A stretch of 64,000 nucleotides of DNA, from positions 1,363,583 to 1,427,582 of the forward strand of contig NZ_KI392031.1 of assembly GCF_000158475.2 (NCBI RefSeq). The letters are read 5' to 3'. Position 1 is the stretch's first letter. Each line of letters opens with the position of its first letter. The position numbers were made by a program, and so were the translations under genes. Origin of the DNA: Oxalobacter paraformigenes (lineage in GTDB: Bacteria > Pseudomonadota > Gammaproteobacteria > Burkholderiales > Burkholderiaceae_D). The notes under the pieces were generated by a model that saw nothing but the letters and a program-made list of their open reading frames with translations, had not been told where the DNA came from and made no database searches. This document shows positions 1-9,116 of this stretch, piece after piece.

Positions 1-28
1 TGTCCGGTTTTTTTATTCTTCCTTTCAG

Positions 29-463
29 TTATGCCGACTGAATGGCAGCGAACTTTTCTTCCATTCCCTGTGCAGGAATCGCTCCTTCGACACGGGAGCC
101 ATCAGCAAAATAAATGGTCGGGGTAGCCCTGACCTTCAGCTCCGCCCCCAGCTCCAGAATCTTGTCATTCGGAAAAACGCATTCGGCAGACGGCGCATCC
201 GGACGTTCCTTTCTCAGCATCCAGTTTTCCCATGCCTTGGCCGGATCGGGTGAACACCAGATAGCATGCGACAAATGCATCGAATCAACCGACAGAATGT
301 TATAGGGAAAAACATAAACCGTAACATTGTTCACATCTTCCAGATTCTTTTCGAACTGCTGGCAGTAATGACAGTTCGGATCGGCAAAAAGCGCAATGAC
401 TCTTTTACCGTCTCCCTTGACAATTTTGATAGCCAGTTCTTTTGGCAAACCGATTTTTTCCAT
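29..463 (-). CDS. DsbC/DsbG-like thiol-disulfide domain protein, short form
   Basis: Thioredoxin-fold protein matching the catalytic domain of the disulfide isomerase DsbC. Counting from an ATG at 469, it shows the active-site motif CHYC (residues 33-36), a cis-proline loop RATPT near residue 116, and two further cysteines (71 and 96) placed like DsbC's structural disulfide. The motif order and AIWC segment follow DsbC rather than DsbA. DsbC is normally a periplasmic dimer of about 240 residues with a signal peptide and an N-terminal dimerisation domain; both are missing, leaving about 144 residues. The AGAGG ribosome site abuts the ATG at 469 but sits 6 nt from the ATG at 463, so the latter is preferred. 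It may be a decayed dsbC or a cytoplasmic single-domain relative. Fold is certain; cellular location is not. Confidence 0.75.
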   Translation of the reverse strand: MEKIGLPKELAIKIVKGDGKRVIALFADPNCHYCQQFEKNLEDVNNVTVYVFPYNILSVDSMHLSHAIWCSPDPAKAWENWMLRKERPDAPSAECVFPNDKILELGAELKVRATPTIYFADGSRVEGAIPAQGMEEKFAAIQSA

Positions 464-817
464 ATCCATCCTCTTTCTCGACAGTATTTAACATGAACCC
501 GAAACAGGATAGCCGACACGAGCGGCTTATTCCGGAAAGACCTGCGAAACTCTTTCAGACTACCGGGAAAGCCGAATAGAACGCTGATATGACACAAAAA
601 TAACCTTAAAATACGCAAATTGCTTTTTGGGAAGCATAAAAACCATTGCGGTCGGCCACTTCGCAAAGCGTCCCGTTTTTTAAACAGCCGTGCCTGTTAT
701 AACAGACAGGAAAGAAACCGCCATTTCAACTGAAAATCAAAGCGACCGGACTTTTTGAATACTCCAGGTTTGACTAGAATAGCAGCTTACGATCCCAAAC
801 TGTAAACCACGGACACC
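464..817. other. Intergenic region between divergent genes
   Basis: About 350 bases separate the leftward DsbC-like gene from the rightward permease, so promoters for both should lie here. The only promoter-like element I can point to is a TTGACT at 769-774 on the plus strand, without a convincing -10 at normal spacing. A reading frame on the minus strand covering 331-666 overlaps the DsbC-like gene in another frame and looks like a shadow. No RNA gene or repeat was recognised. Confidence 0.4.
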
Positions 818-2254
818 ATGCCCACTTCCACCAACAAGCGTTCCGCTCCGCCAGAAAACGGTACCCCCCGCCGCACTCTTCGCTTGCGTGAAGCCGTCAC
901 CCTGATTGTCGGGCTTGTTATCGGAGCGGGTATCTTCAAAACGCCCGCCATCGTTGCGGGTATGACAGGCAACACGACCATCATGTTCGGCGTCTGGATT
1001 TTAGGCGGTATCATTTCGCTGATCGGCGCGCTTTGTTATGCCGAACTTGCCACAGCCTACCCCGATGCAGGCGGCGATTACCATTTTCTCCAGCGCGCCT
1101 ATGGCCGATCGGTTTCTTTTCTTTTCGGATGGGCACGTCTTTCCGTTATCACGACCGGTTCCATTGCATTGCTGGGCTTTGTTTTCGGAGACTACATGAA
1201 CCGGATCTTTCCCCTGGATTTTTTCGGGACCGGCTCAGGCCCCTTCCTCTATGCCGTTTCGATCATTCTCATCCTGTCCTGGCTCAACCTGAAAAATATC
1301 CGTACCGGCATGAAAACGCAGACCCTTTTTACGGGGCTTCAGATCCTTTGTCTTCTGACAATCGTCGGAACAGCGGCTTATCTGTTTTTCTCGGGAACAG
1401 CCGCGAATCCGGTTCAGCCTGTGACAACAAGTCCATCCATCCCGCTTTCGTCCGGCTTCGGTCTTGCGATGGTATTCGTTCTCCTGACTTTCGGCGGGTG
1501 GAATGAAGCGGCCTACATCAGCGCGGAACTGAAAGACGGTCACCGTAATATGGTGAAAGCCCTCGTTTTTTCGATTGCCGTCATCACATCACTTTATCTG
1601 CTCGTGACCTGGGCGTATTGGGAAGGGCTCGGATTTGTCGGTATGACGTTCTCGCAGACCATTGCGGCCGACCTGATGCATATGGCCTTCGGTGAAGCCG
1701 CCCAAAAAATTATTTCTCTGATGATCGCCATCTCCGCATTGACTTCGATAAACGCCACGATCATCGTGGGGGCGCGGACCAGTTACGCGATGGGAAGAGA
1801 TTGGCCGGCGCTGCGAAAACTCGGCGTCTGGGACACAGCCCGTGACACACCGGTCAATGCCTTGTGGGTTCAATGCATCGCGTCTCTTTTTCTCGTCACG
1901 CTGGGCACATTGATCGGAGGCGGCTTCAAATCCATGGTCGAATTTACCGCTCCGGTATTCTGGCTGTTTTTTCTTCTGGCCGGTATTTCCCTGTTCATCC
2001 TGCGTCATCGCGAACCGTCGGCGCCCAGACCGTTCAAAGTCCCCTTCTATCCGATACTGCCTTTGATCTTCTGCCTGACATGCGCCGGTATGCTGTGGTC
2101 TAGCCTGTCGTACGTTTACGATCAGTCTCTGGGAGGAATAAATGCCGCCTGGATAGGTGTAGCCGTATTGTTGCTCGGTGTCCTTCTTCTGTGGATAATT
2201 AACCGCATCCATCCGGAACGGAAACACCCTGCCCCTTCTGTCGATACTTTATAG
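818..2254 (+). CDS. APC-superfamily amino-acid permease
   Basis: Inner-membrane transporter of the amino acid-polyamine-organocation superfamily, 478 residues, the usual length for a 12-helix member. A short hydrophilic N-terminus (about 27 residues) leads into the first helix with the family signature GLVIGAGIFKTP, where the unwound GxGxF-like segment binds the substrate amine and carboxylate. Further hydrophobic segments follow to about residue 465, then a charged tail. The sequence resembles serine/threonine exchangers and the broader basic amino-acid/polyamine group; the substrate cannot be told from sequence alone. The start has only a weak ribosome site (CGGA). The next gene begins 10 bases downstream on the same strand, suggesting co-transcription. 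Confidence 0.8.
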   Translation: MPTSTNKRSAPPENGTPRRTLRLREAVTLIVGLVIGAGIFKTPAIVAGMTGNTTIMFGVWILGGIISLIGALCYAELATAYPDAGGDYHFLQRAYGRSVSFLFGWARLSVITTGSIALLGFVFGDYMNRIFPLDFFGTGSGPFLYAVSIILILSWLNLKNIRTGMKTQTLFTGLQILCLLTIVGTAAYLFFSGTAANPVQPVTTSPSIPLSSGFGLAMVFVLLTFGGWNEAAYISAELKDGHRNMVKALVFSIAVITSLYLLVTWAYWEGLGFVGMTFSQTIAADLMHMAFGEAAQKIISLMIAISALTSINATIIVGARTSYAMGRDWPALRKLGVWDTARDTPVNALWVQCIASLFLVTLGTLIGGGFKSMVEFTAPVFWLFFLLAGISLFILRHREPSAPRPFKVPFYPILPLIFCLTCAGMLWSSLSYVYDQSLGGINAAWIGVAVLLLGVLLLWIINRIHPERKHPAPSVDTL

Positions 2255-2264
2255 AGACCGCTTC

Positions 2265-2888
2265 ATGAGTTCAAAAAAAAATAGACTGACCATCGCCGCC
2301 TTCCTGTTCGTTGCTGTCTTAATTCCCGTTTTCATCGTTATTTCCGCAAAATCCCAGTTCGGCCTGGACGAAATGATGGGGCCCGAACTTGACGCCGGAT
2401 TCATCACGACCTGGCCTGAAACAGTCGACGGCATGCTTAAAGTGGCCGAAGTCACCAAAGACGATCTTGTTTACGACCTGGGTTGCGGTGACGGCCGTAT
2501 CGTGATTGCCGCTGCCCAAAAATATGGCGCAAAAGGAGTGGGAATCGACCTGAATCCGAAACGTATCGAAGAAGCGAACGCCAATGCCAGAGCCGCCAAG
2601 GTCGAAAATCTCGTGCAATTCAGGCTGGGCAATTTTTACAAGGTGGATTTTTCGGACGCCACCGTTGTCGCGCTTTATCTGCCTCAAACGATCAATTACG
2701 AACTGCGCCCGATTTTATGGAAACAACTGAAAGTCGGTTCCCGCGTAGTTTCCAACGAATCGGACATGGGGCCTGAATGGCCGGCTGAAAAAATCGAACA
2801 AGTCGGGACGAAAACCGTTTATATGTGGACAATCACTGAAGAAGAAAAACGAAAAGCGGCATTGATACCGGATCGGGACGATACCTGA
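2265..2888 (+). CDS. Membrane-anchored class I SAM-dependent methyltransferase
   Basis: Protein of 207 residues with an N-terminal hydrophobic segment (about residues 7-28) that looks like a signal anchor, followed by a Rossmann methyltransferase domain. Motif I is YDLGCGDGR, followed by an acidic strand end (GIDLNP) that binds the SAM ribose. The tail, with LYLPQTINYELRP and a Trp/Tyr-rich end, resembles small methyltransferases of unknown substrate found in proteobacteria. It starts 10 nt after the permease stop and has a weak AGAGACC ribosome site, so coupling to the permease transcript is likely. The fold is clear. The methyl acceptor and whether the domain faces periplasm or cytoplasm are unknown. 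Confidence 0.75.
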   Translation: MSSKKNRLTIAAFLFVAVLIPVFIVISAKSQFGLDEMMGPELDAGFITTWPETVDGMLKVAEVTKDDLVYDLGCGDGRIVIAAAQKYGAKGVGIDLNPKRIEEANANARAAKVENLVQFRLGNFYKVDFSDATVVALYLPQTINYELRPILWKQLKVGSRVVSNESDMGPEWPAEKIEQVGTKTVYMWTITEEEKRKAALIPDRDDT

Positions 2889-3212
2889 ACAGAAAACACA
2901 AAAGACCGCTCAAAAAACGGATAGAAGAAACTGTCCACTATTTACGGGCTCGCTGCGCTCTTTATGAATTTCGACAACTGTGCTGTGTCCAGAATGAATC
3001 CCGATAATTCCTGCGGACAACAAACCGCATCAAATGGTGAAACGACTGGAACAGTCCAATCCCGCAACTGGCGGATTGATGTGTTCAGATTGATGTGTTG
3101 TGTCTCTTGCCGATAACGGTTTCATCCACGCGCAAAGAAGCGACTACAGTCTGCCGGGATTGGCAGTCCCAGATCTAAACCTGTAAAAACATTCAACGAA
3201 GAACAGCGGTCT
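2889..3212. other. Intergenic region, no gene seen
   Basis: About 320 bases with no convincing open frame on either strand, no clear terminator hairpin and no tRNA. It lies between a rightward gene and a leftward gene that converge, so terminators are expected but none with a GC stem and T-run is evident. It may be the remains of a decayed gene. Confidence 0.35.
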
Positions 3213-3755
3213 TCAACCCTGTCTTTTTCGGTGAAGGATGTCGAACAAAACCTGTTTCGGAATTAAGGCCTCAACATCAGAGGGCGACAATTCATCCATT
3301 CGATACACAATCCGTCCCTGTCCCTTTCCGTTCTTGTCGTAAATATACTTTCTGATACACAAGCCATTCTGGCGAATCATCCCTAGGGAAGCATACTTTT
3401 TGAGCATGTCCTGACATTTTTCCCGATCCTGCGATACACCGTTCCGGTCAATTGCCTGCTCGACCCGATTCACAACCTCTTCCTGCATCAGGGTACCCTG
3501 GCTGTTAAAAGCAGCCGTGTTATAACGATATGTCCACCTTTCGTCTTCCCATCCAGCTGCAGCATTACAGATACTCTGATAATGATTGACGAACTCGTCT
3601 TTGGTCATAGCCCGCCTTGAAGCCTCGTTCGCTCTTCTTTCCTCATTGTCCAGACCGTCGCCAAATTCCCAGACGCGCCGATCGGCATCGGCGGTAAAAA
3701 CATAACCGTCAACATAAATATTGACATAATTTTCAAACCGTTCCTCGACTATCAT
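3213..3755 (-). CDS. Hypothetical protein
   Basis: A hydrophilic protein of 180 residues that I do not recognise. It has no signal peptide and no membrane segment. The N-terminal part is acidic and rich in aromatic residues (EERFENYVNIYVDGYVF); the middle has a charged helical stretch, and the C-terminal part ends in basic residues. The ATG at 3755 is chosen over the one at 3770 because GGGAG lies 8 bases before it, whereas the upstream ATG has no ribosome site. It stands alone between two gene-poor stretches near the prophage insertion point. Confidence 0.5.
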   Translation of the reverse strand: MIVEERFENYVNIYVDGYVFTADADRRVWEFGDGLDNEERRANEASRRAMTKDEFVNHYQSICNAAAGWEDERWTYRYNTAAFNSQGTLMQEEVVNRVEQAIDRNGVSQDREKCQDMLKKYASLGMIRQNGLCIRKYIYDKNGKGQGRIVYRMDELSPSDVEALIPKQVLFDILHRKRQG

Positions 3756-3770
3756 TTTTACGTCTCCCAT

Positions 3771-4393
3771 TTCCGATATCAGTCACAGCTTCCTTTTCCC
3801 CACTGTTAAAAATATCATGAAAATTATTCACTTAACGAAATTTTCCAAGACAAATGTGAAAAACGATAAATTGAATAATTGAAAACTGCCCGTACAGTAT
3901 CCACCATCATGCCTGTCTTGCAGACATAAAAACCGCTGATTTTCTGAAACGGATGTATCTCCACCTTCTCCCCTATACATTTCATTTCTAAAGACCCATT
4001 TTTCTCCCAATCAATTAAACACTCATAAACAAATTCGGGGCTTTAGCATCGCTCGCCCTTTTTGTTCCCTCCGAATCCTGACGACCCAAGAGCGAAGTGA
4101 TCCTCATGGCACAAGCCCTCTCATCACACCGAAATGGTAGTGTTTGGATTCGCTGTTATACACCGTTTTTACGGCTCAAACCGAGAAGCCGGAAACAGCG
4201 CAACAATATACCTGTTTTCCATTTATGTTCTCTGTCTCAAACGCTGTCTTTTAGCAGCCTGCCGGAAAGCAAGAAAATGTTTGACTCGACATCCTACAAA
4301 CAGGGGCCATGATGTGTGCCAAAAACCGTTCTTGCCAGTAGCGCGAACTGCGTGAAAAGATATGTGTTTCACATTAAAGAAGAGAGGTCGAAA
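3771..4393. other. Gene-poor stretch, nothing supported
   Basis: Over 600 bases without a gene I would defend. Short frames exist (for example 60 codons on the minus strand at 3828-4010 and about 70 codons on the plus strand near 4100-4350) but they have no ribosome site, no family resemblance and overlap one another. The last part should hold the promoter of the small gene that starts at 4394. Confidence 0.4.
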
Positions 4394-4672
4394 ATGACGA
4401 AAACGCCTCCACGAAATCCTGCTTCCCATTATGCCGGCAACGACCGGCTGACAACCGAAGGGCGTGGCGAATTGACCGATTCAGAATTCGGTATCCCTGA
4501 AAAACGGGCATTTCCCATGCCCGATGCCAAACATGTTCGTGCCGCCGAATCGCGCTTTCACCTGGCCGCCGATGATGGCACACCGGAACTGGCCCGACAA
4601 ATCCTGATGAAAGCAAATGAATTTGGCTTAGACGTGAAAAGCACGAATGTACTCGAATGGGCAAGAAAATGA
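4394..4672 (+). CDS. Small DUF6582-like hypothetical protein
   Basis: A 92-residue hydrophilic protein. The central part (EFGIPEKRAFPMPDAKHV followed by a helix of Ala/Arg/Glu residues) looks like the short family annotated as DUF6582, seen in bacteria and phages, in which an F-x-[IL]-P-x-x-R-x-[FY]-P motif is followed by a helix beginning with a His-Val/Ala-Arg segment. Function is unknown. The start at 4394 is supported by AGAGG seven bases upstream. The frame stays open upstream to 4316, but that part is not conserved-looking. It is the last host gene before the prophage attachment site. Confidence 0.5.
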   Translation: MTKTPPRNPASHYAGNDRLTTEGRGELTDSEFGIPEKRAFPMPDAKHVRAAESRFHLAADDGTPELARQILMKANEFGLDVKSTNVLEWARK

Positions 4673-4885
4673 CTTTATTGCCTGGTGAAACACGGAAAAC
4701 AGAAACAGTGGATATCCAGAGTCGGCAGAAGACCCTATTTAATGCTGTAGACTTTTTCAAACCCATGAACCCACGCACGGCAGAAGCATGTACGTGTCAA
4801 TCTGGACAAAGTCAAATTCGGTTACGTTACAGCTGCGTTCGGAGAAAAATGAGAAGGAAATAATGACGTAAGCAACTGATTTGAA

Positions 4886-4930
4886 TGGCCTGCCCTAGTG
4901 GATTCGAACCACTGACCTACGGCTTAGAAG
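4886..4930 (-). repeat. attL, 3' half of tRNA-Arg(TCT)
   Basis: A 45-bp sequence identical to 41730-41774. Read on the minus strand it is the 3' part of a tRNA: anticodon loop CTTCTAA (anticodon TCT, arginine), 3' anticodon stem GCCGT, variable AGGTC, T-arm AGTGG-TTCGAAT-CCACT, acceptor strand, discriminator and encoded CCA. The next bases do not supply the 5' anticodon stem, D-arm or acceptor, so this is only an att fragment. Tyrosine integrases commonly recombine in the anticodon-to-T-arm part of tRNA genes. Confidence 0.9.
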
Positions 4931-5146
4931 CATCAGAGGCAACATTAAAAAACATATAATTCAATAACTTATTGCATCGGCAAGCAAACTTAACGTGCCA
5001 TCAATGGACACATCCTGATGTAATACTGTCACAGTAAGTCACAATTTTGGCACACACAAATATTTCTAACTTCTTATTTTTGATCATAAGATGGATAATC
5101 ACTTAAAATCCTAAAGCAATCTCATCAATAATCTAACAATTCATTT
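4931..5146. other. Leader region of the Hachiman operon
   Basis: About 215 AT-rich bases between attL and hamA. The Hachiman promoter should be here. A TTGGCA near 5045 is the best -35 candidate but I see no strong -10 at normal spacing. The hamA start itself has no Shine-Dalgarno sequence. No small gene was found. Confidence 0.35.
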
Positions 5147-5974
5147 ATGTCTGATTCTCCATGGACTTCAGAACACATTAAATGGCTCGTGGACACCGGC
5201 GAAAGAATTTCGACGGTTGATGGCAAAAAGGTCAAGGTCTTGGAGTTATGTCATAAAAAAGACGAGGTAGTGCTCTCCGCATGGGCAAGGCACTTTCGAA
5301 ATCACTACTGTCTTGACTCCGAAATTGATTATTGGCGAAGAGGATATAAATACTCTCCACAAGAATATCTCAACACCATAAAGTTCCCCAGCCCAAAAGA
5401 TGCACCAGGACCCAGTATCCGTTCTGGCGACTTTGGAGAAGTGCTCGTTGCCGATTATCTTGAATACCTGCTTGGCTACTGGGTTCCACGCACTCGCTAT
5501 GGTGACAAAACCATTCGGAACGAGTCGACAAAAGGTAGCGATATCATCGGCTTTCATATCGTCAAGGATGGTAAAGCTTCTTTAAAGGATAGGCTGGCAA
5601 TCTTTGAAGCAAAGGCGCAATTCTCAGGGAATAAGGCTAAAGCGAGACTTCAAGATGCTGTAGATGGCTCGGCTAAAGACATTGCACGGAAGGCAGAGTC
5701 TTTAAATGCGATCAAGCAAAAGCTATATGGTCGCAATGAGCTTGATAATGCTGAAAAAATTGAACGTTTCCAAAACGAAGTTGATCACCCATATAAAGAA
5801 GTTTATGGGGCTGTCGCGCTTTTTGAGAATCCACTTTTTGACGGCCACCTGATATCCTTGACCAATGCATCATCTCATCCACGTTCAAGTGACCTTGCGT
5901 TAGTAGTTATCAAAGGGGATCAAATGATGGACCTTGTCCATGAGCTCTACAGGAGGGCTGCGGATGAGGCCTGA
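5147..5974 (+). CDS. hamA: HamA, Hachiman antiphage nuclease (DUF1837)
   Basis: First gene of a Hachiman defence pair, 275 residues, a normal HamA length. HamA proteins (DUF1837) are DNA nucleases held inactive by the HamB helicase and released when foreign or damaged DNA is sensed. A PD-(D/E)xK-type core is visible: Glu98 in GDFGEVLVADYL, Asp132 in KGSDIIGF and Glu154-x-Lys156 in FEAKA, so the nuclease looks intact. hamB overlaps the end of the gene by 11 bases, which indicates translational coupling. The gene lies between attL and the cos-like region, the place where P2 carries tin and old. Identification rests on the core motifs together with the adjacent large helicase. Confidence 0.88.
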   Translation: MSDSPWTSEHIKWLVDTGERISTVDGKKVKVLELCHKKDEVVLSAWARHFRNHYCLDSEIDYWRRGYKYSPQEYLNTIKFPSPKDAPGPSIRSGDFGEVLVADYLEYLLGYWVPRTRYGDKTIRNESTKGSDIIGFHIVKDGKASLKDRLAIFEAKAQFSGNKAKARLQDAVDGSAKDIARKAESLNAIKQKLYGRNELDNAEKIERFQNEVDHPYKEVYGAVALFENPLFDGHLISLTNASSHPRSSDLALVVIKGDQMMDLVHELYRRAADEA

Positions 5975-8900
5975 AAGAAAATCCCATCGTCTTTTGGGCG
6001 TTACTCGATCAAAAGCTAAGATGATCGAGTACAATGTACCTGAAGAATATCAGGATATTGATTTATCAGTACATCCAAATAAACTTTTCACCCTTACGAT
6101 TGGCCTGCTGGGTGACCTTGCCGTCGCTATCAACCGCGAGGAGCCGGATTCAGACTCCCTGTCTAAGCTGAGAACCAATCTGCTTTTCTCTGCCCGTTTT
6201 TTCGACTCCTACCTCCAATCAAAGCTGAATGAGACACTTGATCCATACCTAGTGCTTCTTGGGTCGGCCTCCTATTATCTGTGCGATCTTCCCGGGAGTG
6301 CTTCAGTATTGGCGAAACGCATCGATGGCAAGTGTCCGAATCTGGATAGCGATGGTTTGGAAGATTTGTTGCTCTGGTTACTGCAGGCCGATCTGAAAAC
6401 CTATTTCAATGGAACTAAGGGCCCCTTCAGCAAATTCATCGATGGGATTTCAAAAGGGATTCTCCAGTTTTTCAGGAATGGTAATGGCGAAGATAACCTT
6501 CTTAACTTAGCCACAAAACTGAGAAACACCGTTTATGAATTCTGCACACCGAGGCAACTTCTGTTTGGTGATGTGATCGCGGCAGTTCTACGGAAAAAAT
6601 TGCAGAATTCAACCTGGAAAGCTCTGCCGTCATATTCAGGTTTACCCCGAGAAAAATGGCTCCACGCACTGCAAAAAGATTCTTTTATCAAGGAACTATG
6701 GCCTGCACAACACCTGTTGGGCCAAGCGGAGGTTCTCAAAGGCAAGTCTGCCATTGTTCAAATGCCTACCAGTGCTGGAAAAACGAAGGCAACGGAACTG
6801 ATCATTCGAAGTGCATTTCTAGCCGAACGTGTGTCGCTGGCCATTATCGTCGCACCGTTCCGGGCGCTCTGTCATGAGATCAAGAACAGTCTCGTCGAAG
6901 CATTCCACAATGAACACACCAAGGTAGATGAATTATCCGATGCGTTACAGACCGACTTCGAGATTGACGATCTTTTGGGAGAGCACCAACAGATTCTGGT
7001 CATAACGCCAGAGAAACTTGTATATATCCTTCGGCATGAACCGAGTCTGGCCAACCAGGTGGGATTACTGATCTTTGATGAAGGGCACCAATTTGACAAC
7101 GGTATTCGAGGCATCACATACGAGCTACTCCTGACATCGTTACGTTTCATGATTCCAGAAAAAACCCAGAAAGTGCTAATTTCAGCAGTTATCACCAACG
7201 CTGAGTTTGTCGGAGAATGGCTGAACAGCAATCCCAATGTCGTTAAAGGCACAACCCTTATTCCGACTTTCAGGTCGGTCGGGTTCGCGAGCTGGCTCGA
7301 TCAGTTGGGAAGGATCGAATATGTCGACAACCGTGACGTTGAACAAAGCGAGTTTTTCGTTCCCCGAGTAATTGAAAGATTCAATCTCGGGAGAAGAGGC
7401 AGAGAGCAGAAAGATCGCCACTTCCCAGAAAGAAATGATGGCCAGGCCATTGCACTTTATCTCGGTATAAAACTGGTTCCTAACGGAAGCATCGCCATCT
7501 TCTGTGGCAAAAAATCAACAGCGACAAGCATTTGTGAAAAAGCGGTGGAATTCATTAATCATGGTATTCCGCTTCCACTCCCACAAGTATTCTCAGACCG
7601 AAGGGAGGTTGAACGGCTCTATTACCTCCATGTTGCGAATCTTGGAACTGATGCATCGGCCTCAATGATTGCCGAGCATGGCATATTTTCTCATCATGGC
7701 AATACACCGCATGGAATCCGCCTTTCAGTGGAACACGCTATGCGTGAGAACCTCGTTCGGTTCGTTGTTTGCACCTCCACACTAGCGCAAGGCGTAAATC
7801 TTCCAATCCGGTATCTCATTGTTACCAGTGTCTACCAAGGCATGGAGCGCATCAAAGTTCGGGATTTTCATAACCTCATCGGCCGAGCGGGTCGCGCCGG
7901 GATGCATACTGAAGGCAGCATTTTGTTTGCAGACCCTATTGTATATGACAAGAGACGCAACCGAAAAGACGGCTGGCGGTGGGATATAGTCAAGGAGCTG
8001 CTTGATCCAGCCAAGTCAGAGGAATGCGCAAGCAGCCTCTTTCAATTGATCCCTCTGGTTATCCGGAATGACCGTACCAAGTCAAAAGACAAAAAGAATC
8101 ATACGCTGACATGGGACATCCTGTCTTTTGCCGCAGCTCATATAGCTGGATGGGATTCTCTGAATGAAATTATCAGCAAGATTGCTAAACAAAACGGTGG
8201 AAACGGTTTCACGGTCGATGTGGTGAAACCACAATTCGAATTTTTCAGCCTGACTCTCGCCTCCATCGAAGGCTTTCTTCTCTCCAATTGGGATGCTGTT
8301 GATAATGGGCTGACGGAGGCAGACATTGCTGATCTCGCGGAACAGACATTGGCGTACTTCTTGGCTGATGATGAGAAACGGGAGCAGATTCAAGAATTAT
8401 TCAAGCTTCTGGCGGAAAACATATCAAAGAACATTACTGACGTTAATCGGCGGAAAGCATTTGGCAAAACACTCTATGGGGTCAACGATGCTAAGGTGAT
8501 TGAGGGATGGGTTCAAGATAACGCTGATGAACTTATCGCCGCTCAAGTGGGAAATGAAGTTCTTGACCTCGTGTGGCCGTTAATAATGGGGCATGTACAC
8601 AACAAAGCTTTCAATAAGTTCGACAAGAAGGACGTCCTGAAAGAAATTACGAAGAAGTGGATTTCAGGAACTCCATTTAATCAGCTTTTCCAAATTGCCG
8701 ACAATAACAAATGCAAGCTCGGTAGAGGAAAGAGGCCTAGGAAAGTCAAGATCGAAAATATTATTGATATCTGCGAGGGCGGGCTTGCCTATGATGGGGC
8801 TCTTCTTGTGAGTGCATTGTGTGAATTTCTAGAAATGCTGGATCGCGAAGGAACAGGTGATCCGATCAGTCGTCTCCAGATTTTCCAAAAGCGGATGAAA

Positions 8901-9116
8901 TATGGTTTGCCCACCGAAACCACCATTGCCCTTTACGAGCTTGGCTTTTCGGATCGCGTCATCGCTCAGGATCTTGCCGCATCCCTAAACCTGGCAGCGC
9001 CCCAAAAGAAGGATCTCGTAAAGGCGCTGAAAAAAGATCAGGCTGGAGCCAAGGCGGTGATGGAGAAATATCCAAGGTATTTCCAAACGCGATTGTCTGA
9101 ACTACTTAGACAGTAA
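5964..9116 (+). CDS. hamB: HamB, Hachiman superfamily 2 helicase
   Basis: Large superfamily 2 helicase of 1050 residues, partner of HamA in Hachiman. Counting from the 5964 start, the ATPase motifs are MPTSAGKT (Walker A, about residue 267), FDEGH (DExH Walker B, about 370), the SAVIT-type motif III, STLAQGVNLP (motif V) and IGRAGRAG (motif VI, about 638). The C-terminal 400 residues are helical and of unknown detail. In studied Hachiman systems HamB scans DNA using ATP and restrains HamA. The start at 5964 is set by AGGAGG six bases upstream inside hamA; an in-frame ATG at 5934 lacks one. No frameshift is seen, so the pair is probably active. Confidence 0.9.
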   Translation: MRPERKSHRLLGVTRSKAKMIEYNVPEEYQDIDLSVHPNKLFTLTIGLLGDLAVAINREEPDSDSLSKLRTNLLFSARFFDSYLQSKLNETLDPYLVLLGSASYYLCDLPGSASVLAKRIDGKCPNLDSDGLEDLLLWLLQADLKTYFNGTKGPFSKFIDGISKGILQFFRNGNGEDNLLNLATKLRNTVYEFCTPRQLLFGDVIAAVLRKKLQNSTWKALPSYSGLPREKWLHALQKDSFIKELWPAQHLLGQAEVLKGKSAIVQMPTSAGKTKATELIIRSAFLAERVSLAIIVAPFRALCHEIKNSLVEAFHNEHTKVDELSDALQTDFEIDDLLGEHQQILVITPEKLVYILRHEPSLANQVGLLIFDEGHQFDNGIRGITYELLLTSLRFMIPEKTQKVLISAVITNAEFVGEWLNSNPNVVKGTTLIPTFRSVGFASWLDQLGRIEYVDNRDVEQSEFFVPRVIERFNLGRRGREQKDRHFPERNDGQAIALYLGIKLVPNGSIAIFCGKKSTATSICEKAVEFINHGIPLPLPQVFSDRREVERLYYLHVANLGTDASASMIAEHGIFSHHGNTPHGIRLSVEHAMRENLVRFVVCTSTLAQGVNLPIRYLIVTSVYQGMERIKVRDFHNLIGRAGRAGMHTEGSILFADPIVYDKRRNRKDGWRWDIVKELLDPAKSEECASSLFQLIPLVIRNDRTKSKDKKNHTLTWDILSFAAAHIAGWDSLNEIISKIAKQNGGNGFTVDVVKPQFEFFSLTLASIEGFLLSNWDAVDNGLTEADIADLAEQTLAYFLADDEKREQIQELFKLLAENISKNITDVNRRKAFGKTLYGVNDAKVIEGWVQDNADELIAAQVGNEVLDLVWPLIMGHVHNKAFNKFDKKDVLKEITKKWISGTPFNQLFQIADNNKCKLGRGKRPRKVKIENIIDICEGGLAYDGALLVSALCEFLEMLDREGTGDPISRLQIFQKRMKYGLPTETTIALYELGFSDRVIAQDLAASLNLAAPQKKDLVKALKKDQAGAKAVMEKYPRYFQTRLSELLRQ

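Noticed and set aside
2889-3212. Insertion sequence remnant
   Set aside because: I could find neither terminal inverted repeats nor a transposase-like frame.
3828-4010. 60-codon minus-strand frame
   Set aside because: No ribosome site, odd composition for a protein and no family resemblance.
4097-4355. Two overlapping plus-strand frames of about 70 codons
   Set aside because: They overlap each other in different frames, lack ribosome sites and look like chance.
4657-4863. 68-codon frame after the DUF6582-like gene
   Set aside because: Overlaps the end of the better supported gene, no ribosome site, no recognisable pattern.
4886-4960. Complete tRNA gene at the left boundary
   Set aside because: Only the 3' half from the anticodon loop to CCA is present; no 5' anticodon stem, D-arm or acceptor strand follows. 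The same holds at 41730.
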